A stretch of DNA of 64,000 bases from an uncultured Paracoccaceae bacterium. GTDB taxonomy: Bacteria > Pseudomonadota > Alphaproteobacteria > Rhodobacterales > Rhodobacteraceae. The notes beneath the pieces are model-generated. The model had not been told where the DNA came from, did not search any database, and was given only the letters and a program-made list of their open reading frames with translations. Position 1 is the first letter of the stretch; the number at the start of each line of letters is the position of its first letter. The position numbers and the translations under genes were made by a program. This document shows positions 8,022 through 17,171 of the stretch, one piece after another. The stretch spans positions 120,878 to 184,877 of the forward strand of contig CANMPD010000007.1 of NCBI GenBank assembly GCA_947499635.1, given 5' to 3'.

Positions 8022-8657
8022 ATGCCTATACTCGACCCATCCGGTTACATCTGGGTGGCCTCCTTATGCAGTGCTTCACTGCTTTGGATGCTATTCATTG
8101 CGCCAAAATTCATCCCAATGCTCTCGCGCAGACTACATAACGCCGATAGCCCACCCCTCACATTAATAGACCATATCACATTACGCATCTCGTCATTGTT
8201 GATGTTTGTCGTCGCCATCATCATGGGCATCATGTTGTTTGAGGTCATCATGCGATATGTCTTTGCACGCCCTACAATTTGGGTCGAAGAAATGTCTCGT
8301 TGGTTGGGTGGGATTATTTTTCTTGTCGCAGGACTTTATGCGATGCAACAGCGCACGCATATTCGTGTCACTATTGTCTACGATATTGTCAGTCGCTCTA
8401 CACAGCGGATCATGGATGCGATCGGCACCATGCTCGTCTGTGCTTTTTGCTGGGCGGTTTCCTGGGGGTACTGGGAAAATGCACTGCGTAAGTTTAGTTC
8501 ATGGGAGCTATACGGATCTGCATGGAACCCGCCCATTCCAGCAATTATGAAGCCATTAATTTGCCTCGTCTGCGCCTGGATGAGCATCCAAGCAATTAAC
8601 AACCTGATCGCTGACTGGCGCCGGACCGAGCCTTTGGCTCCGGCTGAGGATAGCTAA
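8022..8657 (+). CDS. TRAP transporter small permease (DctQ family)
   Basis: 211 residues from ATG 8022; TTG 8001 is an in-frame alternative that would overlap the hairpin. Four to five hydrophobic helices are visible. The first, near residues 8-28, is extra to the usual four-helix core, which begins around LRISSLLMFVVAIIMGIMLF. The DctQ signature region FARPTIWVEEMSRWLGGI is present. It forms the membrane complex with DctM, whose start codon directly follows this stop codon, so the two are translationally coupled. Confidence 0.88.
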   Translation: MPILDPSGYIWVASLCSASLLWMLFIAPKFIPMLSRRLHNADSPPLTLIDHITLRISSLLMFVVAIIMGIMLFEVIMRYVFARPTIWVEEMSRWLGGIIFLVAGLYAMQQRTHIRVTIVYDIVSRSTQRIMDAIGTMLVCAFCWAVSWGYWENALRKFSSWELYGSAWNPPIPAIMKPLICLVCAWMSIQAINNLIADWRRTEPLAPAEDS

Positions 8658-9998
8658 ATGGGTATTGCTGAACTTTCAATTTTACTCGTTTTGGGGATTA
8701 TTGTCCTCTTGGCGATTGGTGTCCCGCTCGGGTTTGCATCTGGCTTTTTGGGTGTTCTTGTCGCGTACTGGAAACTTGGCGATCGCGGGTTTTATATTCT
8801 TGGTCAACGGATGTATGATCTGACGATCGAACACGCGCTCCTTGCTGTACCTCTGTTTATTTTCATGGCTATGTTATTGGAGCGCAGTAATATCGCCAAG
8901 GATATGTACGATGCCATGAGCGTTTGGATGTCCAGAACCAGGGGCGGTATTGCGATTGTAACATCTGTTATGGCGATGATCATGGCAGCAATGTCAGGTA
9001 TCATTGGCGGTGAAATTGTGTTGCTTGGTCTTGTCGCTCTGCCGCAGATGCTGCGCCTTAAATACGATAAACATCTTGCGTGTGGCACAATCTGTGCGGC
9101 TGGCTCTCTGGGGACAATGATCCCGCCATCCATTGTTCTGATCATGTACGGTGTCGTGACGGAGACCTCGATCCATTCGTTGTTTAAGGCGGCGTTGATC
9201 CCAGGTTTGCTTCTTGGATTTAGCTATATTGTCTACATCTCAATCCGTGCACATCTACGCCCACAAGACGCTCCGCTACCGGAACTGGATTTTGAGGTCA
9301 CATTCCGAGACAAGATCATTGCACTTAAAGGGCTCTTGCCTCCAATGATTTTGGTCGGCGCAATTCTTGGTTCAATCTACGGTGGAATTACAGGGATTAC
9401 CGAAGCCGCCGCAATCGGTTGTATCGGAACCTTAACCTTAATTATGTTGCGCGGTGAATTGTCGTGGGCACTGTTTCTCGAAGCATTGCAGCGTACGATG
9501 CGTTCCACGGGTACGATCATGTGGGTTACATTTGGTGCAACTGCGCTCGCCGGAGCATATTCCTTGGCGGGTGGCCCAACATTTATTGCCGGTCTGATCC
9601 TCGGGCTTGATGTCCCATCTATGGTGATCATTCTGGTAATGATGGTAATCTTCTTGTTCCTAGGTGCCCTGCTAGATTGGATCGGGATTGTGTTATTGGT
9701 CATGCCGGTTTTCTTACCTATCGTAAAAGGTATGGATCCGACGGATATTGGTCTCTTGGGGACATTGTCTGCGGCACATGTATCGGTATGGTTTGGAATT
9801 CTGTTCTGCATTAACATGCAGGTCAGCTTTCTTAGTCCTCCATTTGGTCCAGCTGCATTCTACTTGAAGTCAGTTGCACCTCCGGGGATCTCTTTAGCGG
9901 ATATTTTTAAGGGTTTCTTACCATTTATTGGCATCCAACTTCTTATCTTAGGCGTTATGATGGCTTTCCCAGAAATAACAACTTTACTGCTGCATTAA
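8658..9998 (+). CDS. TRAP transporter large permease (DctM family)
   Basis: 446 residues with about twelve hydrophobic helices, the size and pattern of the sodium-coupled DctM channel subunit. Typical segments are GVPLGFASGFLGVLVAYW, FIFMAMLLERS, AAGSLGTMIPPSIVLIMYG and GITEAAAIGCIGTL. The ATG abuts the dctQ-type stop codon. It completes the dctPQM-type operon under likely control of the divergent GntR protein. Confidence 0.93.
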   Translation: MGIAELSILLVLGIIVLLAIGVPLGFASGFLGVLVAYWKLGDRGFYILGQRMYDLTIEHALLAVPLFIFMAMLLERSNIAKDMYDAMSVWMSRTRGGIAIVTSVMAMIMAAMSGIIGGEIVLLGLVALPQMLRLKYDKHLACGTICAAGSLGTMIPPSIVLIMYGVVTETSIHSLFKAALIPGLLLGFSYIVYISIRAHLRPQDAPLPELDFEVTFRDKIIALKGLLPPMILVGAILGSIYGGITGITEAAAIGCIGTLTLIMLRGELSWALFLEALQRTMRSTGTIMWVTFGATALAGAYSLAGGPTFIAGLILGLDVPSMVIILVMMVIFLFLGALLDWIGIVLLVMPVFLPIVKGMDPTDIGLLGTLSAAHVSVWFGILFCINMQVSFLSPPFGPAAFYLKSVAPPGISLADIFKGFLPFIGIQLLILGVMMAFPEITTLLLH

Positions 9999-10004
9999 TA
10001 ACGC

Positions 10005-10041
10005 TGTATCGGCGACAATCTAATTGATTTTCGCCGATACA
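10005..10041 (+). terminator. Hairpin after the TRAP operon
   Basis: TGTATCGGCGA (10005-10015) is perfectly complementary to TCGCCGATACA (10031-10041), an 11-base stem with a 15-base loop, starting 7 bases after the dctM stop. No strong T-tract follows, so it could be a weak terminator or a 3' stabiliser. Confidence 0.55.
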
Positions 10042-10226
10042 CTGACCTCGTGTTGTCTAAAGGCCGTCGCTTGCCTGCTGTGTAGCAGTGATTGTGGTAA
10101 TAATGCTCGTTACGATGCTTTCATGATTGCAAAACAACACTGCTTTCTTCCTTAAAGTGTTTGTCGGAACAACGCAGCTCGCTGTGTCTTGTGCTCTGTT
10201 TTTACCAAGGTACTGTGGGTCTTCTG

Positions 10227-10709
10227 TTATGAAGCGATACGATAGAAAAAATAGCGATCCTTAGGAATGCTTGCAGGGGCTGCTATGCGTGGTAATCCTA
10301 TAAGAGGTTGTCCGGAGACAATTATCCCACCGGGACGCATCGTTTTTGCAATGAGTGGCGTGAGATGCGCAGCTTCGGCCTGATCTTTTTCTTCGACGCC
10401 AATACCAAAATCATAGTGTGCAAGAGACACCCGATGTTCAGTTTCACTGAGGTTCCTCAACATGTCTTCTGCTTCACCTTGTAAAAAATCGGCTTTGGGC
10501 GGAGTGCAAGTGGGATGGCAGCTTAGCTGACGGTCAATGACCCAGATCCGGCGCAGTGGTAAGAGTTCACGTAGGTGATCATAGGTGCGACCGTTTCCCA
10601 ATCCAATCTCCAGCACATCACCTTGTGTATTTGAAATTTCAGTTGCGGCCCAATTCAGGCCATCACGCTGAGCTGAAAGACGGCGCAGCATAGATTCTAG
10701 GCGGCTCAT
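10227..10709 (-). CDS. Class I SAM-dependent methyltransferase
   Basis: 160 residues. Motif I of Rossmann methyltransferases is clear (VLEIGLGNGRTYDHL), followed by an acidic strand end (IWVIDRQ) and the motif region HYDFGIGVEEKD. Short for the class, with little room for a substrate domain. Its start overlaps the stop of the deacetylase gene by 4 bases (ATGA), making it the last of seven coupled genes. A role in methylating a sugar or a related cluster product is inferred from context only. Confidence 0.75.
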   Translation of the reverse strand: MSRLESMLRRLSAQRDGLNWAATEISNTQGDVLEIGLGNGRTYDHLRELLPLRRIWVIDRQLSCHPTCTPPKADFLQGEAEDMLRNLSETEHRVSLAHYDFGIGVEEKDQAEAAHLTPLIAKTMRPGGIIVSGQPLIGLPRIAAPASIPKDRYFFYRIAS

Positions 10710-11467
10710 ATTATGGTATCCTTACTACTGCGCCAAATGGTTGCGGGACCACTGAGGAGATGCTCCAGAAGTTGGTCGCAAAAATCCCAAACGCGTGTGT
10801 CGTGAATGATGTGATGTGTCAAAAGCCCCAACGGCTCTTGGTTGTCAGTTTGTTTTAAGCGGCGACGTATCAAGAGGTTCGTCGTGTGGTCTACAAGCAT
10901 TTGTTCAGGCAGAAGAGAGCGTGTATTTTTCCAATCTATCGGGTCAATATGCGTGTTGATCTGCTGAAGGCCGGAGCAGACATGCTCAATTTTCCGCGGG
11001 CCATATGTCGATAGAGTTTTAAAGCCCACATCATGTAAAACAGAGTATAGATCCGGCGTTATTCTGTTCCAAGGGGGGACGAACATTGGCTGTAGCTTGG
11101 TGTCAAATAAGGTTTGGAGACGGGCCATACCCTGTGTGAGATCCGCGCGCATGGTCTCGAGGGGGCGGCTGGCCGCAAACTCGGCTTTTTTCTGGCCGGA
11201 AGAGGCATGATTGGTATGCGACCAACCATGAACGACAGGACGCAGAATGTCACACTGGGTAACGTATGACGCCAGTGTTTGGTCGGCCGCTTCAGGAACG
11301 ACGGCGAGATGTACGGGCAGGTTGAATGTAGCGGCCATTTCGCTGAGCCGCTCTAACTGTGGTGTGACTGTAATGGCATCGTCGTCGCGCCACCACAGAG
11401 GGAAGGTCATGTCTAGATCGGCCCAAATTGCCATCTCAGTCTTTAATTCGGTCCAGTTGGCCTTCAT
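10706..11467 (-). CDS. Polysaccharide deacetylase-family protein
   Basis: 253 residues. The fold is suggested by WWRDDDAIT near residue 25 (the catalytic/metal Asp pair of the NodB family), HGWSHTNH near residue 99 (the metal-binding HxxxH motif) and MFVPPWNRI (the R/PPW motif that follows in this family). It would hydrolyse N- or O-acetyl groups on a carbohydrate. No signal peptide is visible, so it probably acts in the cytoplasm on a precursor. Overlaps both neighbours by 4 bases. Confidence 0.8.
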   Translation of the reverse strand: MKANWTELKTEMAIWADLDMTFPLWWRDDDAITVTPQLERLSEMAATFNLPVHLAVVPEAADQTLASYVTQCDILRPVVHGWSHTNHASSGQKKAEFAASRPLETMRADLTQGMARLQTLFDTKLQPMFVPPWNRITPDLYSVLHDVGFKTLSTYGPRKIEHVCSGLQQINTHIDPIDWKNTRSLLPEQMLVDHTTNLLIRRRLKQTDNQEPLGLLTHHIIHDTRVWDFCDQLLEHLLSGPATIWRSSKDTII

Positions 11468-12603
11468 CTGAATTGCTCCAGAAAGTTTGTTACGATTTCA
11501 ACGCTGCGAGTTGTCCCGGAAAAATTAAGGGTGGTACGATCCCGGGGTGGTGCAGCAATCACCGACCTTAGTGCATCACACAGGTTTTGAGGGTTAAGCT
11601 CAGATGAGCGAATGATATCAATTCCGGACAAAGGGGCGAGGCTTTGAGCGCGCAGTCCTTGCTCGACTTCATTGCCTGCATCAAAGGGAACAAATACGGC
11701 AGGTGTCCCAGTTTGAAGGAGATCAAGCGCTGTGTTGTAACCACACATGCTTACAGAGGCGGCGGCCAGTGGCAGCATTTGACGAAAGTCGCTGCGTGCA
11801 GGTTCTAAAATGGCGGGAGAGGTTGGGTCCGAAAGGTCTGCGATCCGCGCGTGTGCGGTTGCCCCTCCGCCGACCAATAGACGCCATCGATAGTCTGGCA
11901 TGATCTTGGCTGCTTCAATGGCGCAGACGTAGAGAGCTCTGCCAACATCTCCGCCGCCGGCACTTACTAAAATTTCGCCTTTACCTGCGCCGTCTGGATG
12001 TGGTGCAGGCGCGGGGGCGGTGACATACCCTGTATAGTGCAGTTTTTTACGCAAAGCATCGGACACGGGCCAGCTTGCCTCCAGCGGGGTGGTCACTGGA
12101 TCTGAGTGTACCAAGATACCATCGTAATAGCTGTCGATCATTGTCTCCGCATCGTGAGCTTTTTTTGGTTTCGAGGGCGGGGCGAGGATGTCACGGATTG
12201 AGGAAAAAATTACTGGAGGCTTGGGATGTGATTTTGCTGTGTCTAGCAGGGTTTGAAATTCTGTACGTAGGCTACGCCGCCCAAAAGGGTAGAGTTCAGT
12301 GATTAAAACATCAGGTGCGTTTTGTTCAAAGATGGTACAAAGTTTTTGGCGCCGAGATGCCATATAGTCTTCGTCTGCCAACACGCCATCAGAGGTTAAG
12401 AGCTGTGAGAAATCGACACCATTTGACCGAAGTTCTGGGATTTGTACGAGGTCGACACCCTGTGCATCAAGTTGCGGTGCAGGTTGGCCGCCCGAGGCGA
12501 CCGTAACTTTGTGGCCGGATTTGGCAAAACTACGTCCCAGAGTAAGCGCCCGCGCGAGGTGGCCGGTTCCAAGTAGATGCGTGACAACGATAAGGAGTTT
12601 CAT
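11464..12603 (-). CDS. Glycosyltransferase, GT-B fold (MurG/UGT-like)
   Basis: 379 residues. The N-terminal THLLGTGHLARALTLGRSFA loop is typical of GT-B enzymes of the MurG/GT28 type. The C-terminal half carries ILVSAGGGDVGRALY, ICGYNTALDLLQTGTPAVFVPFDAGNEVEQ-like donor-site elements (here MCGYNTALDLL and FVPFD). It resembles the first gene of this cluster (15543-16751), which has the same architecture, suggesting an old duplication. Donor and acceptor are unknown. Overlaps the phosphatase and deacetylase genes by 4 bases each. Confidence 0.8.
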   Translation of the reverse strand: MKLLIVVTHLLGTGHLARALTLGRSFAKSGHKVTVASGGQPAPQLDAQGVDLVQIPELRSNGVDFSQLLTSDGVLADEDYMASRRQKLCTIFEQNAPDVLITELYPFGRRSLRTEFQTLLDTAKSHPKPPVIFSSIRDILAPPSKPKKAHDAETMIDSYYDGILVHSDPVTTPLEASWPVSDALRKKLHYTGYVTAPAPAPHPDGAGKGEILVSAGGGDVGRALYVCAIEAAKIMPDYRWRLLVGGGATAHARIADLSDPTSPAILEPARSDFRQMLPLAAASVSMCGYNTALDLLQTGTPAVFVPFDAGNEVEQGLRAQSLAPLSGIDIIRSSELNPQNLCDALRSVIAAPPRDRTTLNFSGTTRSVEIVTNFLEQFR

Positions 12604-13187
12604 GCAGATTTTCCAGTGACCAATCGGACAGGTTCGCTCTGTGGACTTAAGGACGGACCATCGATTTCGACAATATACAAACGGTTACGTTTGACTGTAA
12701 ACGGAGCAGGTCCCGAGAAGTCCCAGCCATGGGCTCGGGCTAAAATAACGCGCATAATTCCGATATGGCACACTGCGACCGTATCGCGATTGAGACTTTC
12801 AACCCACGGGCTTAAACGTGTCCATACCTCGGCTGGGGTTTCCCCTTGTGGGGGGCGGTAATCCCACCCCCAATGTTCAATGTCGCGAAATCCAGATGTC
12901 GGATCTGAACGCAGCTCAATGCCGCGTTGCCCTTCCCATGCTCCCCAGTTCATTTCAATCAATGCTGTATCTGTCTGCGGTGTACGGTTTGTGACCAGAT
13001 GAGCGGTCTCAGTTGCGCGCTTTAATGGGCTGGCCCAAAGTTGCGCAGTGTCCCAGGGCTCAGGTAGGCTCAGCAGTTGAAGATCATCGCGTGCAGCAGC
13101 ATCCAATTCGATATCACTACGCCCCTGAATTTGTCCCAGCCGGTTCCACGGGGTGTGTCCATGACGAAGAAGGGCAAGTCGTATCAT
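12600..13187 (-). CDS. Histidine phosphatase family protein
   Basis: 195 residues. The catalytic RHG motif lies at the N-terminus (LLRHGHTPWNRLGQIQGRSD), with the acid region EMNWGAWEGQRG and the second His in VAVCHIGIMRVILA. This is the phosphoglycerate-mutase-like phosphatase family (compare CobC or GpmB). Sitting among glycosyltransferases it probably removes a phosphate from a sugar-phosphate intermediate. It starts with a TAATG junction on the preceding glycosyltransferase stop and overlaps the next gene by 4 bases. Confidence 0.88.
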   Translation of the reverse strand: MIRLALLRHGHTPWNRLGQIQGRSDIELDAAARDDLQLLSLPEPWDTAQLWASPLKRATETAHLVTNRTPQTDTALIEMNWGAWEGQRGIELRSDPTSGFRDIEHWGWDYRPPQGETPAEVWTRLSPWVESLNRDTVAVCHIGIMRVILARAHGWDFSGPAPFTVKRNRLYIVEIDGPSLSPQSEPVRLVTGKSA

Positions 13188-14293
13188 TATTGTGCTTCTT
13201 TCAAAAGCGGGCCTATTGATGAGGTAAAGATTTCTTTTGCAACAGGGGCAAGATGTTTGCGAGCGATGTGGGCACGTGCGGCTTGAGAATGATGTGAACG
13301 CAAGTTTTGATCTACCAAAAGTCCGCGAATTTGCGCAGCAAGCCCTTGCGGGCCAAGTTCTGGTGTTGAGGGCTGCGTGCTTGGTGACAGAACATCACGT
13401 ACACCGGGGCGATCCTGTGCAATCACAGGCAGTCCATAGGACTGAGCCTCTAGATAGACCATGCCAAAAGCTTCATTAACACCGGGCCAAAAGAATAGAT
13501 CAGCGTGAGCATAAGCTTTAGAGAGCTCTTCCCTTGAAAGCTGCCCAAGAAATTTAACCCGGCTCTCATAGGGCGCCATTAACGCTTGGACTTCTACACG
13601 CGCCGGACCGTCTCCAGCAATGGAAAGCTGCCAGTCGACTGATTGTTCGTGTTGTTCTAGGTGATGCAGAGTTTGGGCGATAAGTTGATATGAGGCGAGC
13701 TTATCACCTTTACGCATCATGCCGACGCTTAACATGCCTCCTCCGCTTTCAAGGAAGGGGGGCAAGGTATCTTGCGGTAAAAAAGGGTGTAGCTCAACCA
13801 ATGTCTGTCCGTTTGCCCGATCTCGTTCTAAGGCAATGTAGTCGTGTTGCGTGAAGTAAAAAATGACATCGGCGTGATCCGCCGCGCTATGTGCGGCCTT
13901 TGCAAAATTTGACCAAGGGCCTTTGAGGCGTTTTTGCGCGCGGGTGCTTTCGATTTGCACATAAGGAACCTGAAGAGCTTGGGTTACCGCAGGTCCAATC
14001 AAATCCGGAGCTTTGTAATAATTGTGATAAGTGACCCATAAGTCTATGGAAGGGGGCTGTGCAAGCAGGCGCGCGATCTCTTGTTTCGCGGCAGCCTCGT
14101 GATGCGCCTGTGCCTCTAGATCACCGATCTTGTCACGGGTGCATAAGGTGGACGCAAGCACAACCTTTCCTCCAGCGGAGGTTATTAATGCCATTAAGTT
14201 ACGGGCAATTTCCCGATCTCCTGAGGGTTTGTCGTCATGAGGGGACTTCATGGGCGCGTAAAACGCGACGACTTTACCGTCGAGGTTTTTCAT
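13187..14293 (-). CDS. Glycosyltransferase family 4-type
   Basis: 368 residues, GT-B fold. The C-terminal donor domain shows LSVGMMRKGDKLASYQLIAQ, KFLGQLSREELSKAYAHADL and FFWPGVNEAFGMVYLEAQSY, the E-x7-E motif of family 4 retaining transferases, followed by GLPVIAQDRPGVRDVL. The N-terminal acceptor domain is divergent. Cytoplasmic, using a nucleotide-sugar donor. Overlaps the preceding gene by 4 bases and shares one base with the phosphatase start. Confidence 0.87.
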   Translation of the reverse strand: MKNLDGKVVAFYAPMKSPHDDKPSGDREIARNLMALITSAGGKVVLASTLCTRDKIGDLEAQAHHEAAAKQEIARLLAQPPSIDLWVTYHNYYKAPDLIGPAVTQALQVPYVQIESTRAQKRLKGPWSNFAKAAHSAADHADVIFYFTQHDYIALERDRANGQTLVELHPFLPQDTLPPFLESGGGMLSVGMMRKGDKLASYQLIAQTLHHLEQHEQSVDWQLSIAGDGPARVEVQALMAPYESRVKFLGQLSREELSKAYAHADLFFWPGVNEAFGMVYLEAQSYGLPVIAQDRPGVRDVLSPSTQPSTPELGPQGLAAQIRGLLVDQNLRSHHSQAARAHIARKHLAPVAKEIFTSSIGPLLKEAQ

Positions 14294-15546
14294 ATGATCT
14301 GTGGAGGCTGAGCCAGCAAGTTATTGAGCCGCTGGTGTAGTTTCGTGATGCCAGGGGTCATATCGAAACTATTTTGTAAGCGATCAAAAGCAGCCGCAGC
14401 CATCTCGCGAGTTTGCTCGGGATTATGTGCCATATCGATTATTGCTTTTGATAGAGCTTCTGGGGTGTCATCGCTGAGCACGCCATGGGTGCCACTTGTA
14501 ATGAACTCAGGGATCGCAGAGACATTTGTTGAGAGGATCGGCAACTTTTGTGAGGCGGCTTCCATCAGAACATTTGGCAAGCCATCACGATCTCCATCCG
14601 CAGCGATACGGCTGGGTAAAACGAAAACGTTGCTTTGGCGCATTGTTTCAATCACTTCGGGCTGATCACAAGCGCCCCGCCAGGTGATCCGCTTTGTCAG
14701 ACCCAGCTCTGCTGCGAGCGCCTGCATAGGAGTTTTAAGGGTTCCACCACCAATGTGTGTCCAGTGCCAGTCGAGATTATCGGGCAGGCGCGCGAGGGCG
14801 TGCAGTAGCCGGTCAAACCCTTTTTTTTCGACCAAACGCCCAACGCTGAGTATCTGGAAAGGATCACCTTGATGGCGGATGTTTCGCTTAGGTGGGGATG
14901 GGAAGCGTTTGAGATCAAGACCATGGTAGATTAAATCTACGGGTGTGCCTGACGAGAGATCTTGCAGGTGTTGCGCTCCGAAGCCGGTACAGGTCGCACC
15001 AAATTGCGCGCCTTTGTGCGCGGGGGAGAGTTTCTCACGTAATTCCCAATCTGGTGTGGTCCAAATGTCCTTTGCATGGGCCGAAAAACTCCATGGAAGG
15101 CCCCGCATGATCGCGGCATAGCGAGTCACTGAGGCGGGGGTGTGCAGGAAATGTGCGTAGAGGCCCTGTACACTCGAGGGTAATTCACTTGCCAACACGC
15201 ATGCCTGACCAAAGCGACGAATTCGATTGTGGCTTGGGTCACGTCGTAAATCGGCCCGCCAAATTTTGTAAGCAGCCTTATAACCGGGTAATTTTTGAGC
15301 TTGGGTTCTGGCAGTCTTCAGACGTTCAGGATCTTCGTGTAAGTACTCGGGCAGGTACCGCACCTGAGCAGTCAGTCGGTCGTGCAGCGGATGGCGTTTG
15401 GTGTCTGTCGGATAACGTAGAGACCAAATTTCGAAATCTAAACCAGCCTCCTCCAGTGCGACGAGTTCTTGGGCAATGAAGGTTTCCGACAAACGCGGCC
15501 AGCCTTTGACAACAATCGCCAAGCGCGTAGAGGGGGCAGTGCTCAT
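14290..15546 (-). CDS. Glycosyltransferase family 4-type
   Basis: 418 residues. The N-terminus KGWPRLSETFIAQELVALEE is the typical SETF motif of family 4 enzymes such as colanic-acid-type transferases. The donor domain has ILSVGRLVEKKGFDRLLHAL and FVLPSRIAADGDRDGLPNVL with MEAASQKLPILSTN (E-x7-E type). It is coupled by 4-base overlaps on both sides. Confidence 0.9.
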   Translation of the reverse strand: MSTAPSTRLAIVVKGWPRLSETFIAQELVALEEAGLDFEIWSLRYPTDTKRHPLHDRLTAQVRYLPEYLHEDPERLKTARTQAQKLPGYKAAYKIWRADLRRDPSHNRIRRFGQACVLASELPSSVQGLYAHFLHTPASVTRYAAIMRGLPWSFSAHAKDIWTTPDWELREKLSPAHKGAQFGATCTGFGAQHLQDLSSGTPVDLIYHGLDLKRFPSPPKRNIRHQGDPFQILSVGRLVEKKGFDRLLHALARLPDNLDWHWTHIGGGTLKTPMQALAAELGLTKRITWRGACDQPEVIETMRQSNVFVLPSRIAADGDRDGLPNVLMEAASQKLPILSTNVSAIPEFITSGTHGVLSDDTPEALSKAIIDMAHNPEQTREMAAAAFDRLQNSFDMTPGITKLHQRLNNLLAQPPQII

Positions 15547-16751
15547 GTTGAACTTTCTGATGATGCTGGAGCCAGCATAGTATTAACCCGTTGAGTGACG
15601 TATTCTAAGCCATCCAACAAGCCACTCGAAATAGCCAATGACGGCGGAGGCTGGTTTTCAAGGGTCCGAATAGCCTTGATCATCGCATCTGGTGTCCATC
15701 CGTCACGTGTTTCATCCAGCATCGTGACCAAGCCTAGTTCTTCGGCGCGACTGGCACGGATCCATTGCTCGAGACGCGGGGTGGTGCGTGGAACGATTAC
15801 GGCAGGCTTGTCGAAGGACAGGACTTCGCAGAATGTGTTATACCCCCCCATACAGACCACACTTTGTGCGCCTTTGAAGAGGGTTTCAATCTCCGATTCA
15901 AAGCCTACGGCGGTGACGCGACCATTTAGTTGGGCGACGCGTTCTTCAAATGCGGCGCGGGTATCACCTGATAGGAACGGCCCGTAAACCAATAGGGCAC
16001 GAGGCGAAAGATTTGTGTCTTGTTCATAGGCTGACAAAACCAAATCCACCATCATGGCACCGTCGCCCCCACCACCAGGTGTAATGAGGACATAGGGTTG
16101 TTCCGGGGGAGTGGCTGCCTGTCCTAAGTCACGGCGCAGATAACCTGTCCAATGCATACGCGATTGCGCTTGGGGGCTTAGGTCCAATCCGGCGGTAGGG
16201 TCATAGACATCCTGCAACCCGTAAACCCAAATCTCATCGTAATAGCGTTCTGTCGCATCCAGTGCAGATTTGCGGTCCCACTCGGCGCGCAGAACTTCGG
16301 GTTCGTCCAAAACATCGCGCAGTCCAAGCACCAGTTTTGTGTTTTGCGTTTGCTGTAGCATATCCAACGTCGGGAGGAGTTCTCCGCGAAAACCGGTAGG
16401 TTCCTTATCTACGATAAGGATGTCGGGCCGAAATTGTTCCGCCGTCGAGCGAATGAGACCCGCCCGCAGATCGGTGGTTTCATCTATACTCATGCCCATC
16501 GTGCGAGATCCATAAGACCCGTCAGCACGCTTGATCACACCAGGAAGGCGAATGTGATCTACGCCGCTGGGAAAGGTAAACCGACCCGCAACAGGAGAAC
16601 CGGTCAGGATCATGGCAGATGCGGATGGAACCGCACAGGTAATCGCCGCCGCTAAAGCCCGCGAGCGTCGCAGATGTCCAAGACCAAAGGTGTCATGGCT
16701 GTAGAATAAAATACGTGCGCGGTGGGCGGGCGCTGAAAAGCTGGCAGTCAT
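15543..16751 (-). CDS. Glycosyltransferase, GT-B fold, first gene of the glycan cluster
   Basis: 402 residues from ATG 16751; TTG 16766 would add five residues and has no better ribosome site. The N-terminus ILFYSHDTFGLGHLRRSRAL has the glycine-histidine loop of MurG/UGT-like enzymes. The C-terminal region reads YVLITPGGGGDGAMMVDLVL and CMGGYNTFCEVLSFDKPAVI, a donor-binding signature. Paralogue of 11464-12603. Leads the seven-gene operon on the minus strand. Confidence 0.8.
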   Translation of the reverse strand: MTASFSAPAHRARILFYSHDTFGLGHLRRSRALAAAITCAVPSASAMILTGSPVAGRFTFPSGVDHIRLPGVIKRADGSYGSRTMGMSIDETTDLRAGLIRSTAEQFRPDILIVDKEPTGFRGELLPTLDMLQQTQNTKLVLGLRDVLDEPEVLRAEWDRKSALDATERYYDEIWVYGLQDVYDPTAGLDLSPQAQSRMHWTGYLRRDLGQAATPPEQPYVLITPGGGGDGAMMVDLVLSAYEQDTNLSPRALLVYGPFLSGDTRAAFEERVAQLNGRVTAVGFESEIETLFKGAQSVVCMGGYNTFCEVLSFDKPAVIVPRTTPRLEQWIRASRAEELGLVTMLDETRDGWTPDAMIKAIRTLENQPPPSLAISSGLLDGLEYVTQRVNTMLAPASSESST

Positions 16752-17171
16752 CGACGTCTCATGCAAGAGGCATTAACATTGGGCTAACGCTCTGCTGCGA
16801 GGTGGTCAAGAGTAAGGTTCGCTGATCTCTTTATTGATCACAGTTTGATACTTTTTATACATCCAATAAATTCCGTTTTGTCATCATGTTTCTGGGCGGT
16901 ATCAATCCTATGAGTTCAAAAGCTATTTACCTTATCGTGTAATATTGGATTTCATGTGTTCTGAAAGACAGGTTTCACGTGATGTCTAAATGGATGTCGC
17001 GAAAAGTTATAGCGGTCGCGAAAAGTTTATCGAACGAATGGACGTTTGTCGTGTTCCAGTATTGCTGGGAGAATAAAGCGCATGCGACGTGGTATTAAAT
17101 AGATTATAAAATACAGATGCGCTCAAGTATGTGAAGAACTGCGTGCAAAACTAAGCCAGGAGGCGGCAAGT
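16752..17171. other. Intergenic region between divergent glycan cluster and MscS gene, with 13-base direct repeats
   Basis: About 420 bases without a credible gene; only very short frames without convincing ribosome sites. It must contain the promoters of the glycan operon (left) and the channel gene (right). The 13-base element GTCGCGAAAAGTT occurs twice, at 16996-17008 and 17015-17027, 19 bases apart start to start, which would place two protein sites about two helical turns apart. No other structure was seen. Confidence 0.5.

Noticed and set aside
16981..17097. 38-codon frame upstream of the MscS-type gene
   Set aside because: No convincing ribosome site; composition looks random and it covers the tandem repeats.
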